From assembly GCA_963545085.1 (NCBI GenBank), contig CAUUHV010000002.1, forward strand, positions 83,563 through 147,562: a DNA stretch of 64,000 bases. The letters are read 5' to 3'. Shown piece by piece: positions 17,589 through 26,279 of the stretch (positions are counted from its first letter, which is position 1; the number at the start of each line of letters is the position of its first letter). The notes beneath the pieces are model-generated. The model was not told the DNA's origin. It ran no database searches and was given only the letters and a program-made list of their open reading frames with translations. The position numbers were made by a program, and so were the translations under genes. Source of the DNA: Catonella sp963545085. GTDB taxonomy: Bacteria; Bacillota; Clostridia; Lachnospirales; Lachnospiraceae.

Positions 17589-20480
17589 ATGTTAAACAGT
17601 AAGAAGGCATTGTCCCTTGCGCTTTGCGCAGGAATAGTAATGAGTTCTTTTATGGGAGTATCGGTCAGTGCCAAGACGGATCCGTTTCTTAATGATAAGA
17701 CGGAAACAACATATCAATATCAGTTTGATTCCATACATGTAAGAGAGGCGTGGAAGCTTCTTGAGGAAAAGGGATATACAAAGACTAAAGTAGGTGTTAT
17801 GGATACCGGTATTGATCCTGAGCATGAGGATTTAAAAGGAAATCTGGCTGAGTATGTTACGGTCAGAAAAGGTAAAGTGGAAAAGGGCAGGCAAGATCTT
17901 GAAAATCACGGGACCCATGTTTCGGGTATAATCGCAGCCACCTATGGAAACGGAAAAGGAGGAAGCGGTGTAGCTACAGGAACCAAGAATGATATGGTCG
18001 AGTTATATGTGGCAAGCGTTTCCGACGAAGGCGCAATTAACGATGTGGATATGGAAAGGGCGCTTGAGTATTTTGCCGAGAAGGGTGTAAAAGTGGTAAA
18101 TATGAGTCTCGGCGGTTACCAGCATGATGATGATTTGGGAAAGGCGATGAAAAAGGCTTATGATTTAGGCATAACGCTTGTGGCCGCTTCCGGTAATGAC
18201 GATACGGATAACGAAAGCGCTCCGTCGGTTTTTAAGGAGGTAATATCCGTAAATGCGACCGATAAGGAAAATAAAACCACTTTCTTTTCGAATTACGGTT
18301 ATTCTACCGATATTTCAGCTCCCGGATTTAACGTATTAAGTACCATTCCGGGAAATAAGTATCAGATGTATTCCGGCACGTCTATGGCATGCCCTGTAGT
18401 TACGGGAGTGGTTTCACTTATGTATTCGGCAAATAAGGATTTAACGCCGAGACAGGTATACAATATTCTTTGCGCGACTGCAGACAGGGGAAGAAACGGC
18501 GGAAAGACTTTTGACGTAAAGCAGTACGCTTATGGCGAGGTGGACGCTCTTGCGGCTGTTAAGGCGGCTTATGAGATGAAGGAGAAGCCTACGTCGGAAG
18601 TTAGTGATTTATTTATAAAGCAGAAAACGCTTACAGTAAAAAAAGGCTATCCGAGGGCTCTTGAAACCCTTATAACTCCTGCGAGCAGTACCGCCGAAAC
18701 AAAATGGAGAAGCAGTGATTCTACCGTGGCAGAGGTAAATGATGACGGATATGTTATCGGTAAAAAGGTCGGAAGTGCCGTAATTACAGCGACAGCGGGC
18801 GGAAAAAGCGTAAGCGCTGATGTGAATGTGGAAGAGGCGGTTTTACCTGCGGATATAGAGATAATTGACAAGAAAACCGTTCTTTCCGTGGGAGAAGGCG
18901 ACTTACAGACTGTAAAGGTTACTCCGAGTGACGCGGATATAAAGGAATGGTATGCTAAGAGCAGCGATCCGAGTGTGGCTGTGGCATATGATAATGGCGG
19001 TGTATACGCAAAGAAGGTCGGAACCGCCGATATAACCGTCAGAACAATAAACGGTATAGAAAAAACCTATACGGTTACAGTTAAGCCGGCTGCGGGAAAA
19101 ATAAAGATAACAAAGTATACAAAGAAAATAAAGGCAGGCAAGAGTTTTATATTTAACGCGGAGGTACTTAACACCGAAGGTGAAAAGGAGCTTGCAAAGG
19201 ACGGTCTTAAATGGAGCGTTACAGATACTTCTATAGCTTCAATTGATAAGAAAACAGGCAAATTTACCGCTAAGAAGGCGGGAAAGGTTTATGTAAAGGC
19301 TGCTTCAAACGCTTTAATGAATGACGGTATAAACCATGCTTCGGCAGTTATGAAGGTTACGGTGACGCCGGGAAAGGACAGCTCCGACGACAAGATAATA
19401 CCGTATAAGGAGAAGGGTTCAAAGGTTAAGGCTATGCATCTTACCGATGAGCTTGATACGAATAAGTCCAAAGCTCTTGATATGATGTACGCTTATTACG
19501 GTGAGATTGCCGCAAACAAGACAAAGTACAGCAAAGCTCTGCTTAAAACCGCGGATGAGCTTATGGCTGAAGCGGTAGAAATAATAAAGTCCGCCGATGA
19601 TAAAACAAAGCTTTTTAAAGAGGAGTTTAGTGCAGCAACAGGAAAGTTTGAAACGCTTCCTGACGGCAAACTTGCGGATTACGCTTCGTATTTCAGTACT
19701 ATGTTTTCTTATGACAACCTTAAACTCACATCGGAAAAGGACTTATCGAAATTAAAGAAAGATTCCGAGAATAATGTTAAACAGGCTATAGAAGGAATTG
19801 ATAAGAATAATTTTAATTCATATTATTTACAGCTTGTAAAGGCTCCTTATAAAAAGATTGCTTCCAAAGTAAGGAAATCCGAAAGCATAGCGGAGCTTAT
19901 AAAGGCAGAAAGCGAACTTGGAGCGATTAAGCCGGTTCAGGATAAAAATATAAAGTTTGTTAAAGATGTAAGGGATTATGACGAGATTTATACAAAAAAC
20001 GATATAGACACAATTAAGAAGCTTATAAAAAGGCAACTGTCTTCTTATGTAAACGGGCAGCTTGCCATGTCCTCGTACAAGGATAATATGAAGGAGCTTA
20101 AGGCGGATCTCGCAAAATATAAGAAAGCTATAGATAAGGCTGTATATATGGGTGATATTTTTGAGAAAAAAGAGGCATATATAGAAGCTTTTGAGAAGAA
20201 AACGGGTATCATGTATGAGAAAGCTACAAATGCTGAAAATATCCGTATGATAACAAAGTTGAATAAGCTTATTGCAGAATACGCAAGAAAGAATTATACT
20301 GATAAAAATTGGATGAAAATTCAGGAGATAATGGGAAAGGCTTATGAAACGGCGGAAAGCGCGGATTATAGCGGTGAGATTTACATGCTTGATAAAAAAA
20401 CCGAAAAGAAACTTAAGGCTGTAAAGACAGGCGGAAAAGATGAGCCTGTCAAAGATGACGTGATACCTTATAAGAAGTAA
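17589..20480 (+). CDS. Secreted subtilisin-like serine protease with Ig-like domains
   Basis: 963 aa, exported by an N-terminal signal peptide (residues 1-28, cleavage near VSA-KT). The S8 peptidase domain has its catalytic triad Asp72 (GVMDTGID), His107 (NHGTHVSG) and Ser265 (YSGTSMACP), plus the oxyanion Asn203 (AASGNDD). Two to three bacterial Ig-like (Big2) modules follow at about residues 340-595 (WRSSDSTVAEVNDDGYVIG; WSVTDTSIASIDKKTGKFTA). Residues about 610-950 form a charged, Lys-rich helical region with no recognised domain. There is no LPXTG or lipobox, so it is released or held non-covalently. The substrate is unknown; protein degradation for nutrition or processing of surface proteins are both possible. 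Confidence 0.93.
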   Translation: MLNSKKALSLALCAGIVMSSFMGVSVSAKTDPFLNDKTETTYQYQFDSIHVREAWKLLEEKGYTKTKVGVMDTGIDPEHEDLKGNLAEYVTVRKGKVEKGRQDLENHGTHVSGIIAATYGNGKGGSGVATGTKNDMVELYVASVSDEGAINDVDMERALEYFAEKGVKVVNMSLGGYQHDDDLGKAMKKAYDLGITLVAASGNDDTDNESAPSVFKEVISVNATDKENKTTFFSNYGYSTDISAPGFNVLSTIPGNKYQMYSGTSMACPVVTGVVSLMYSANKDLTPRQVYNILCATADRGRNGGKTFDVKQYAYGEVDALAAVKAAYEMKEKPTSEVSDLFIKQKTLTVKKGYPRALETLITPASSTAETKWRSSDSTVAEVNDDGYVIGKKVGSAVITATAGGKSVSADVNVEEAVLPADIEIIDKKTVLSVGEGDLQTVKVTPSDADIKEWYAKSSDPSVAVAYDNGGVYAKKVGTADITVRTINGIEKTYTVTVKPAAGKIKITKYTKKIKAGKSFIFNAEVLNTEGEKELAKDGLKWSVTDTSIASIDKKTGKFTAKKAGKVYVKAASNALMNDGINHASAVMKVTVTPGKDSSDDKIIPYKEKGSKVKAMHLTDELDTNKSKALDMMYAYYGEIAANKTKYSKALLKTADELMAEAVEIIKSADDKTKLFKEEFSAATGKFETLPDGKLADYASYFSTMFSYDNLKLTSEKDLSKLKKDSENNVKQAIEGIDKNNFNSYYLQLVKAPYKKIASKVRKSESIAELIKAESELGAIKPVQDKNIKFVKDVRDYDEIYTKNDIDTIKKLIKRQLSSYVNGQLAMSSYKDNMKELKADLAKYKKAIDKAVYMGDIFEKKEAYIEAFEKKTGIMYEKATNAENIRMITKLNKLIAEYARKNYTDKNWMKIQEIMGKAYETAESADYSGEIYMLDKKTEKKLKAVKTGGKDEPVKDDVIPYKK

Positions 20481-20523
20481 TTTGCGGATATTTAAGGCAG
20501 CAGTCAATTTTAAAATCGTTAGA

Positions 20524-20554
20524 ATGGCGCGAAGCATTGCTTTGCGCCATTTAT
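20524..20554 (+). terminator. Hairpin after the protease gene
   Basis: A 12-bp stem including one G-U pair (20524-20535 with 20539-20550) has a 3-nt loop and is followed by TTAT. It is a probable but weak-tailed terminator. It also lies within 30 bp of the next start codon. Confidence 0.55.
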
Positions 20555-20578
20555 ATAAGTAAAAATGGAGGGAGTAAA

Positions 20579-21496
20579 ATGGAAAAGGAAAGAATAAGAT
20601 TTGATTCGTCGGACGGAGCGCACAGTATAGTGGGATACGCTTACAGTTGCCCGGACACTAAGCCGAAGGCGGTACTTCAGATTGTGCACGGAATGTGCGA
20701 GTATATTGAAAGATATGAGTGGCTTGCGAGTTTTTGTGTAGGTAAGGGCTATATTTTGTGCGGAAACGATCATTTGGGGCATGGAAGCAGCGTTAAGGAG
20801 AGTGAATACGGTACTTTTAATGAAGAAAACGTATTGCTTGATTTGAAAAAAGCGAATGAGGTTATAAGAGAGCGTTATAACGGGCTTCCGATTATTATGT
20901 ACGGACACAGCATGGGAAGCTTTTTCGCAAGATGGTACGCGGAGAGATATCCTGACAGCATAGACGGTCTTATTTTAAGCGGAACTGCAGGACCTTCTCC
21001 GCTTAACGGGATAGGAAAGGCTATTTCCGGTTTTATAAAAAACCGTCACGAAAAGGGCTATGTTTCCGAATTTCTGGCAAACCTTAATTTCAGAAGCTAT
21101 CTTGCAAGGATTAAAGATGCCAAGTCGAAAAATGACTGGTTGACACATGACAGAGCGATAGTGGAGGCTTATGATAAAGACCCTAAATGTAACTTTAAAT
21201 TCAGCGCGGAAGGTTATCATTCCATGCTTATAGTGTTAAGTCATGTAAGTAAAAGAGCCTGGGCACAGAGCCTGCCTAAAGATATGAAAATCCTTCTTAT
21301 AGCGGGAGCCTGCGACCCTGTAGGAAATTACGGAAAGGGCGTAAAAAAAGTTACGGAAATGCTTAAAAGCGCAGGCATAAAGGATGTGACCGAGATTATA
21401 GAGCTGAACGGCAGGCATGAACTTCATAATGAGGTAAATAAGGAAGAGGTTATGATGAAAGTAATCGGCTGGCTTAATGAGAGAATTAAGGCTTAG
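20579..21496 (+). CDS. Alpha/beta hydrolase, monoacylglycerol-lipase-like
   Basis: 305 aa, cytoplasmic (no signal peptide). The nucleophile elbow is MYGHSMGSFFARW (about residue 107), the oxyanion region is QIVHGMCEYIERYEWLA, the acid is in IAGACDPVGNYGKGVK, and the catalytic His is in NGRHELHNE. The order matches the Hydrolase_4/lysophospholipase group, which cleaves ester bonds of monoacylglycerols or lysolipids; the true substrate is not known. The start has GGAGGGAG before it. Confidence 0.88.
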   Translation: MEKERIRFDSSDGAHSIVGYAYSCPDTKPKAVLQIVHGMCEYIERYEWLASFCVGKGYILCGNDHLGHGSSVKESEYGTFNEENVLLDLKKANEVIRERYNGLPIIMYGHSMGSFFARWYAERYPDSIDGLILSGTAGPSPLNGIGKAISGFIKNRHEKGYVSEFLANLNFRSYLARIKDAKSKNDWLTHDRAIVEAYDKDPKCNFKFSAEGYHSMLIVLSHVSKRAWAQSLPKDMKILLIAGACDPVGNYGKGVKKVTEMLKSAGIKDVTEIIELNGRHELHNEVNKEEVMMKVIGWLNERIKA

Positions 21497-21527
21497 CCGA
21501 TAAAGCTTAAAGAGAGGTTCGAGTATC

Positions 21528-22250
21528 ATGGATGAAAAAGAAAAGGAAAAGCTGCAAAAAATAATAGATGACAGTAAAAACATCGTATTTTTCGGAGGCG
21601 CAGGAGTGTCCACAGAGAGCGGCATACCCGATTTCAGAAGCGCGGACGGACTCTATCATCAGAAATATAAATATTCTCCGGAGCGGATTATAAGCCGTAG
21701 CTTTTTTCTGAAATATCCGGAGATATTTTTTGAGTTTTATAAAGAAAAAATGCTCTACCTTGACGCAAAGCCCAATCCCGCTCATATAAAGCTTGCTGCG
21801 CTTGAGAAGTCGGGGAAGCTTAAAGCTGTAGTAACACAGAACATTGACGGACTTCATCAGGCTGCGGGCAGCAAAGCCGTTTATGAGCTTCACGGAAGTA
21901 TTCACAGAAACTACTGCATGAAATGTAAAAAAATTTATGCCGCGGAATATATGAAGCATTCTGACGGGATTCCGCGCTGCGAATGCGGAGGAATAATAAA
22001 GCCGGATGTGGTGCTCTATGAAGAAGCACTTGATATGAAAACGATTCAGGCTGCGGTGGAGGCCATTTCATCGGCAGATACGTTAATTATCGGAGGAACA
22101 TCTCTTGTCGTCTATCCTGCAGCGAGTTTTGTAGATTATTTTCACGGAAAACATCTTGCGGTAATAAATAAATCCATTACCGAAAAGCATATAAATACGG
22201 AGCTTTACATAAACGCTCCGATTGGTGAGATTATGGAAGGAATTGAGTGA
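21528..22250 (+). CDS. cobB: NAD-dependent protein deacylase (sirtuin)
   Basis: 240 aa, the size of bacterial CobB enzymes. It removes acetyl groups from protein lysines with cleavage of NAD. Motifs: GAGVSTESGIPDFRS (NAD pocket), TQNIDGLHQAAGS, the catalytic His in YELHGSIHRNYC, four zinc cysteines (CMKCKKIY and CECGG), GGTSLVVYPA and the terminal INAPIGEIM. Likely targets include acetyl-CoA synthetases, but none is nearby. It lies 31 bp after the hydrolase gene and may share its mRNA. Confidence 0.94.
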   Translation: MDEKEKEKLQKIIDDSKNIVFFGGAGVSTESGIPDFRSADGLYHQKYKYSPERIISRSFFLKYPEIFFEFYKEKMLYLDAKPNPAHIKLAALEKSGKLKAVVTQNIDGLHQAAGSKAVYELHGSIHRNYCMKCKKIYAAEYMKHSDGIPRCECGGIIKPDVVLYEEALDMKTIQAAVEAISSADTLIIGGTSLVVYPAASFVDYFHGKHLAVINKSITEKHINTELYINAPIGEIMEGIE

Positions 22251-22455
22251 GAGAAAGATAATGCTCGGAAAGGGACAGATTTTGGATTAGGTATTCGCCG
22301 GACGGAGTATTAATGACACTTTGTTTTATAAAGGGTTGAAGAGATAAATAGGCTTTGAGGATTGATTATAAGCTTTATCTGATGCCGGAGGAGGGGCATA
22401 CGGAGTCCTGTCGCATTTCTTGAATCAGAGTATTTTCCATAGAATTTTCACACTT

Positions 22456-22484
22456 TTGACACTTATATCATGTAATCTTATAAA
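22456..22484 (+). promoter_or_regulatory. Sigma-A promoter of the PepSY gene
   Basis: A consensus TTGACA, a 17-nt spacer and TATAAA, 30 bp before the start codon. It overlaps the block shared with 8950-8981. The 205 bp before it (22251-22455) hold nothing else I can identify. Confidence 0.75.
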
Positions 22485-22513
22485 AAAACAAAGCAAAGAC
22501 AAAAGGAGAAAAA

Positions 22514-23068
22514 ATGATAAGATTAAAAAAAGTAACGCTCACAATAGCGCTTTTCGGACTCATCCTTACAAACGGTACTGCCGTAAATGCCTTTGCCGCG
22601 GATAAGATTATATCTAAAGAAGCCGCAAAAGATGAGGCTTTTAAAAAAGCGGGAATTACAAAGGAACAGGCAAAAGCGGTGGAAGTGAAGTACGATTCAG
22701 ATGATGATGAATACGGACAGATTTATGAAGTTGAGTTTAAAGCTAACGGCTACAAATATTCCTATGAGATAGACGCAAATGACGGAACTGTTCTTAAGAG
22801 TGAGAAAAAGAAACTTAAAACTAAAAAGAAAGCTACAAATTCATCAAAATATATCGGTGAGGAAGCGGCAAAGGCTTTGGCGCTTAAACATGCGAAGCTT
22901 ACAGTCGAAAAAGTTACTTTTATCAAAGCAAAACTTACTACGGATGACGGCATCAAGATTTATGATGTGGAATTTCATACCGTTGATACCGAGTACGATT
23001 ATGAAATAAATGCCAAAACAGGCAAGATTATTGAGTTTTCATCGGAGCCTGTTGATGACGACGATTAA
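22514..23068 (+). CDS. Secreted protein with two PepSY domains
   Basis: 184 aa with a signal peptide (residues 1-29, NAFA-AD). Two PepSY repeats follow: about 33-97 (SKEAAKDEAFKKAGITKEQ ... YEIDANDGTVLKSE) and about 113-178 (GEEAAKALALKHAKL ... YEINAKTGKIIEF), joined by a Lys-rich linker, with an acidic end. PepSY domains are known as propeptide-like inhibitors of peptidases, so control of a secreted protease is possible. No M4 peptidase is seen here. The stop overlaps the stop of the converging gene on the other strand. Confidence 0.9.
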   Translation: MIRLKKVTLTIALFGLILTNGTAVNAFAADKIISKEAAKDEAFKKAGITKEQAKAVEVKYDSDDDEYGQIYEVEFKANGYKYSYEIDANDGTVLKSEKKKLKTKKKATNSSKYIGEEAAKALALKHAKLTVEKVTFIKAKLTTDDGIKIYDVEFHTVDTEYDYEINAKTGKIIEFSSEPVDDDD

Positions 23069-24117
23069 ACAGATGCTTTCTTTATCCTTCTTATGTAGCC
23101 GGTTACTATAGTCACAAGACTGACGAAAATACAGGCATAAAAGCTTATGCCCCTGCTTAAAAGTTCGGTATGAACGGCAATATTTTCAGGCATAAACTGA
23201 GAAAAGCCCTGTATCATAAGGTAATCGGCAACTCCCTGCGCTCCGGGAATAGGGGCGCAGTTTGAGCCTATAACGGCAAAAGCCTGTGAAAACCACATAT
23301 TACAGATATTTTTAATACTTCCGCCAAGACCCAAATAGACAAATACGGTTATGGATATCTGAGTTGTTCTCTGTGCCAGATTGATTAAGAATGCCGCAAA
23401 CAACATTCTGCCCTTACCTAAGGCTATATCCGAAACGGCATCATATTTTTCAATCGTTTCCTTAAGTTTTTTTCTTTTTTTCTCCGGTTTCCTTAAGAGA
23501 TGGAGTTTTTCAAGCAAATTTATTCCCCAATTTCCCAAGCGCTCCATCCATTTCGCCTCTTTTAAAAACATAAAGAATATAAGTGTAAGTATAATCATTA
23601 TTATAAAGCCTGACACTATGAGGATTTTTCCGAAATGATTGAAGCGAGTAAAAATGTCCGGTCTTACGATAAAGCTTATAATCGCTACAAAGTCTACCGC
23701 AAAGCTGTACATGAGGAGGTTTAACACAAGACTCATAGTAGCCTTTGAAAAGGATATTCCGTCTTTTCGCATAAAATAAAAGCTTGCGGGCTGTCCTCCC
23801 GAAGCTGAAGGAGTAATGGCAGAAAAATAAATGTCGGCGGCGGAATAAAGGAAAGCCTGTCCGTGCTTTATATTTACGGAAATATGTTTCAGTATATGTC
23901 TGATTGCCGCGCCCTCAAGGTAAATATAAAAAACCACCGATAAAACGGCAAGAAGCATAAAACCTTTATTTCCGTTTTCTATAAGTCTGAGAGCGTCATT
24001 TATGGAAAAGCCCTTAGCCTGACTTGTAATTGCCGTAATGGTAAGTACAGCGATTAAAACAGTTATAACCGTCCACAATATATTTTTAAATATGTCTTTT
24101 TTGCCTTTTTGATCCAT
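23065..24117 (-). CDS. Flippase-like integral membrane protein (LPG synthase TM domain family)
   Basis: 350 aa with about eight hydrophobic segments, matching the lysylphosphatidylglycerol-synthase transmembrane/UPF0104 family (the MprF flippase half and YbhN-like proteins). The conserved TPSASGGQPASFYFM is at about residue 100 and GSNCAPIPGAQGVADYLM near 285. There is no C-terminal aminoacyl-transferase domain, so it would move a lipid or polyprenol-linked substrate rather than lysinylate one. The ribosome site AAGGAGA precedes the ATG, and a TGATATACT extended -10 lies at 24150-24158. Confidence 0.88.
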   Translation of the reverse strand: MDQKGKKDIFKNILWTVITVLIAVLTITAITSQAKGFSINDALRLIENGNKGFMLLAVLSVVFYIYLEGAAIRHILKHISVNIKHGQAFLYSAADIYFSAITPSASGGQPASFYFMRKDGISFSKATMSLVLNLLMYSFAVDFVAIISFIVRPDIFTRFNHFGKILIVSGFIIMIILTLIFFMFLKEAKWMERLGNWGINLLEKLHLLRKPEKKRKKLKETIEKYDAVSDIALGKGRMLFAAFLINLAQRTTQISITVFVYLGLGGSIKNICNMWFSQAFAVIGSNCAPIPGAQGVADYLMIQGFSQFMPENIAVHTELLSRGISFYACIFVSLVTIVTGYIRRIKKASV

Positions 24118-24239
24118 CGGAAAAGTCTCCTTAGGGTGTTAGTCTTTATAGTATATCATAAATGTCCGCAATAAACTTTACATTTATCTTAAATTTTAAC
24201 GGAAAAACTCGAAAAAGCCCGACAGCACTTTATTCTAAC

Positions 24240-24434
24240 GCATTACAAAACAGTAAAAATACTGCGAGCTGTAATGAAAAAACCCACAAAACGGAAGAAG
24301 CGGATAGACAGGTAGTAAAAGAAGCCGAGAACGAAGGGCTTGAGATAACGGCATTTGTAAGAAAACAGGCGGAAATCGACGGAGCGGATAAGGCTGTTAA
24401 AAAAATATTTATAGGATTTGCATCGTTATTATGA
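24240..24434 (+). pseudogene. Decayed NAD(P)-binding oxidoreductase remnant
   Basis: Within an open frame beginning at 24162, about 45 codons read RQVVKEAENEGLEITAFVRK then QAEIDGADKAVKKI. This looks like the first Rossmann unit of NmrA/SDR-type proteins (pattern KxGxxVVKEAxxRGxEVTAxVR). The Gly-rich loop and everything after the second strand are missing, and the upstream codons look random. The next 190 bp to 24627 show no continuation. I read it as a gene fragment; the match is from memory and a search could overturn it. Confidence 0.35.
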
Positions 24435-24627
24435 TGAAAATCCGCTCCATAAAATAATACTGTATGAAATTAAGGATTTTAAGTTTTATTGAGAAATTTT
24501 TGATGCATATCGACAACAGGGCAACATGAGACTTTTTTTCTCCGGGGATTAAAAAACATACAGATGAGCCGCCACCATATACTATGATATGACTTAAAGG
24601 TTAGCGCATGGAAAGAAAATTCCGAAA

Positions 24628-25662
24628 TTATGAAGCTTTCTTACCGGAAACCGTGCCGACCTTTCCCGCTTCTACGGTTTTAATACCGGATGGTGTGGTG
24701 ACTTCTACGGTTTTATCGGTATTGTTTTTAATTTCGACAGGCACGGTATAATTAAGCGTGGTTATTTCGGAAACGCCGGCATTCTCCTTTAATATTACGG
24801 ACAGAGATGTGTCGGCATACAGTATTATTTTTTTGAAAGCGGTGATAACCGAGTCCGCTGCGTCTTTCCAAAGCGAAAGAGTGACATTTTTTGAGGTGTT
24901 TCCTTTTACGCTTATATCGGATTTGGCTGTGGCATAGACCGCTGTATCGCCGCCCTCACCATTTGCGGTAAAAGATAGAGATGAAAGAGCGTTAAGATAT
25001 AAGGAGGTGAGTTCTCCGCTTTTTCCGTGAGTTTGAACTACTGTTTTCGAGCCTTTCGCATTAACATAAAGCTCGGCAAGAGTTCCCTTTATGTTAAAGG
25101 TCGTTTGTTTGCCTGCCATTCCTATTACAGCGGTTTTTACAAAAGTTCCGCTTTCTATATTTATGTTGATTTTATTTTTTGAAATAACATGAAGCGCTAC
25201 ATTAAAATTTCCGTCAGGTATGCTGAAGTTTGTATCTTTTGCAGGATTAAGCACTACAATATCGGCATTTTTCGTACTAAGAGCCTTTTTCAATTCTTTT
25301 CCGGTAGAAGCATATTTTAAAGTTAAGGAGTCCACCGATACGGTAGCGGTAAGTGTAGCTTTCAGTCTCTTATTTTTATCATAAATCTTAACGTAAACTT
25401 CCGTATTTCCCTCAGATAGTCCGGTAACTTTTCCCTTATTTGAAACTGAAGCTGTTTTTTTATTTTTAACGCTCCATATCGTGGAATGTGTTTTCGAAAG
25501 ATTTTTAACTTTCAAAATATAATTTTCTCCGATATGCAGAGATAAAGAGGTTTTATTAAGCCCCATATCGGCAGCGTAAGCTTTATTAAATGAAAGAATT
25601 GAAAATACGGCAATAAATATAAAAGTAAAAACCGAAAATAATGTGATGAGTTTTTTATTCAT
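24628..25662 (-). CDS. Exported Ig-like (Big2) surface protein
   Basis: 344 aa with a signal peptide (residues 1-31, cleavage near AYA-AD). A Big2-type Ig module occupies about residues 35-112 (LNKTSLSLHIGENYILKV ... IWSVKNKKTASVSNKGKVTGL). The remaining ~230 residues are beta-rich with many short T/S/G-N strands, resembling a beta-solenoid or adhesin-like fold. There is no recognised catalytic motif and no LPXTG. The internal ATG at 25662 is used because GGGAG precedes it; the frame extends to 25698. The function is unknown, and adhesion is a guess. Confidence 0.8.
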   Translation of the reverse strand: MNKKLITLFSVFTFIFIAVFSILSFNKAYAADMGLNKTSLSLHIGENYILKVKNLSKTHSTIWSVKNKKTASVSNKGKVTGLSEGNTEVYVKIYDKNKRLKATLTATVSVDSLTLKYASTGKELKKALSTKNADIVVLNPAKDTNFSIPDGNFNVALHVISKNKININIESGTFVKTAVIGMAGKQTTFNIKGTLAELYVNAKGSKTVVQTHGKSGELTSLYLNALSSLSFTANGEGGDTAVYATAKSDISVKGNTSKNVTLSLWKDAADSVITAFKKIILYADTSLSVILKENAGVSEITTLNYTVPVEIKNNTDKTVEVTTPSGIKTVEAGKVGTVSGKKAS

Positions 25663-25714
25663 AAATATCTCCCGATGAATGATTTTACAGGTGTCCATTA
25701 GAACCTTTCAGCCA

Positions 25715-25743
25715 ATTATAGAGCGTTTTGCGGGAAAAATCAA
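25715..25743 (-). promoter_or_regulatory. Promoter of the Ig-like protein gene
   Basis: On the minus strand TTGATT (25743-25738), a 17-nt spacer and TATAAT (25720-25715), about 50 bp before the start codon. Confidence 0.7.
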
Positions 25744-25835
25744 ATGCGGGATAAAATAAAAAAAGACTCCTTTCACAACAATTCTGATTTAAGACATCTG
25801 TAGATGAAGTAAGATACGGAAAGTTAAAATAATCC

Positions 25836-25895
25836 ATAAAAACAAACCCGCCGTCCGAATTTCAGTCTTTTGAGGACCTTGTTCCGGGCGGCGGA
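25836..25895 (-). terminator. Terminator of the ferredoxin gene
   Basis: Read on the minus strand, a GC-rich stem (25894-25885 with 25857-25848, one mismatch) has a 27-nt loop and is followed by GTTTGTTTTT. It lies just after the ferredoxin stop. Confidence 0.65.
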
Positions 25896-25919
25896 GTTTA
25901 TTCCGCTATGACATCTTAA

Positions 25920-26090
25920 CTAATCGAGCGCTATAGCTCCGGTAGGACAGGCTTCTTCACAGGCACCGCAGTCGATGCAGGTGGCAGCGTCCACCTCGTA
26001 ATGTTCAGAACCTTCAGAAATTGCTTCAACAGGACAGACAGAAGCGCAAGCTCCGCAATTGATGCACTCATCACTGATTGAATGTGACAT
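25920..26090 (-). CDS. 2[4Fe-4S] ferredoxin
   Basis: A 56-aa protein. It carries two CxxCxxCxxxCP clusters: CINCGACASVCP at residues 9-20 and CIDCGACEEACP at 38-49, each binding a [4Fe-4S] cluster. This is the classic clostridial electron carrier used by pyruvate:ferredoxin oxidoreductase and hydrogenases. The length matches the family. A perfect AAAGGAGG site precedes the ATG, and a terminator follows, so it is a single-gene unit. Confidence 0.95.
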   Translation of the reverse strand: MSHSISDECINCGACASVCPVEAISEGSEHYEVDAATCIDCGACEEACPTGAIALD

Positions 26091-26164
26091 AAAAATACCT
26101 CCTTTATGAAAAATTATTATAATTTCGGGGTTAAAAGGACCTTTTACCTTTTGCCCTTTAAATT

Positions 26165-26193
26165 ATTATAATCGGAGGAACGGTATTTTACAA
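26165..26193 (-). promoter_or_regulatory. Promoter of the ferredoxin gene
   Basis: On the minus strand TTGTAA (26193-26188), a 17-nt spacer and TATAAT (26170-26165). In the leader a short palindrome, AAAAGG-A-CCTTTT (about 26135-26147), could be an operator or hairpin. Confidence 0.65.
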
Positions 26194-26279
26194 TAGAATA
26201 CCGCATAAAAACACAAACAATTCACGAAAAATATTAACTATCTCAGAAAACAATAATCATTCTCAAATAAAATCTGACA

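Noticed and set aside
19827..20537. 236-codon minus-strand frame over the protease tail
   Set aside because: It is a codon-bias shadow of the Lys-rich helical tail; the composition is a low-complexity Leu/Ile/Phe/Ser mix.
22251..22455. A small gene or RNA between the sirtuin and PepSY genes
   Set aside because: There are short frames without ribosome sites and no stable fold I can defend.
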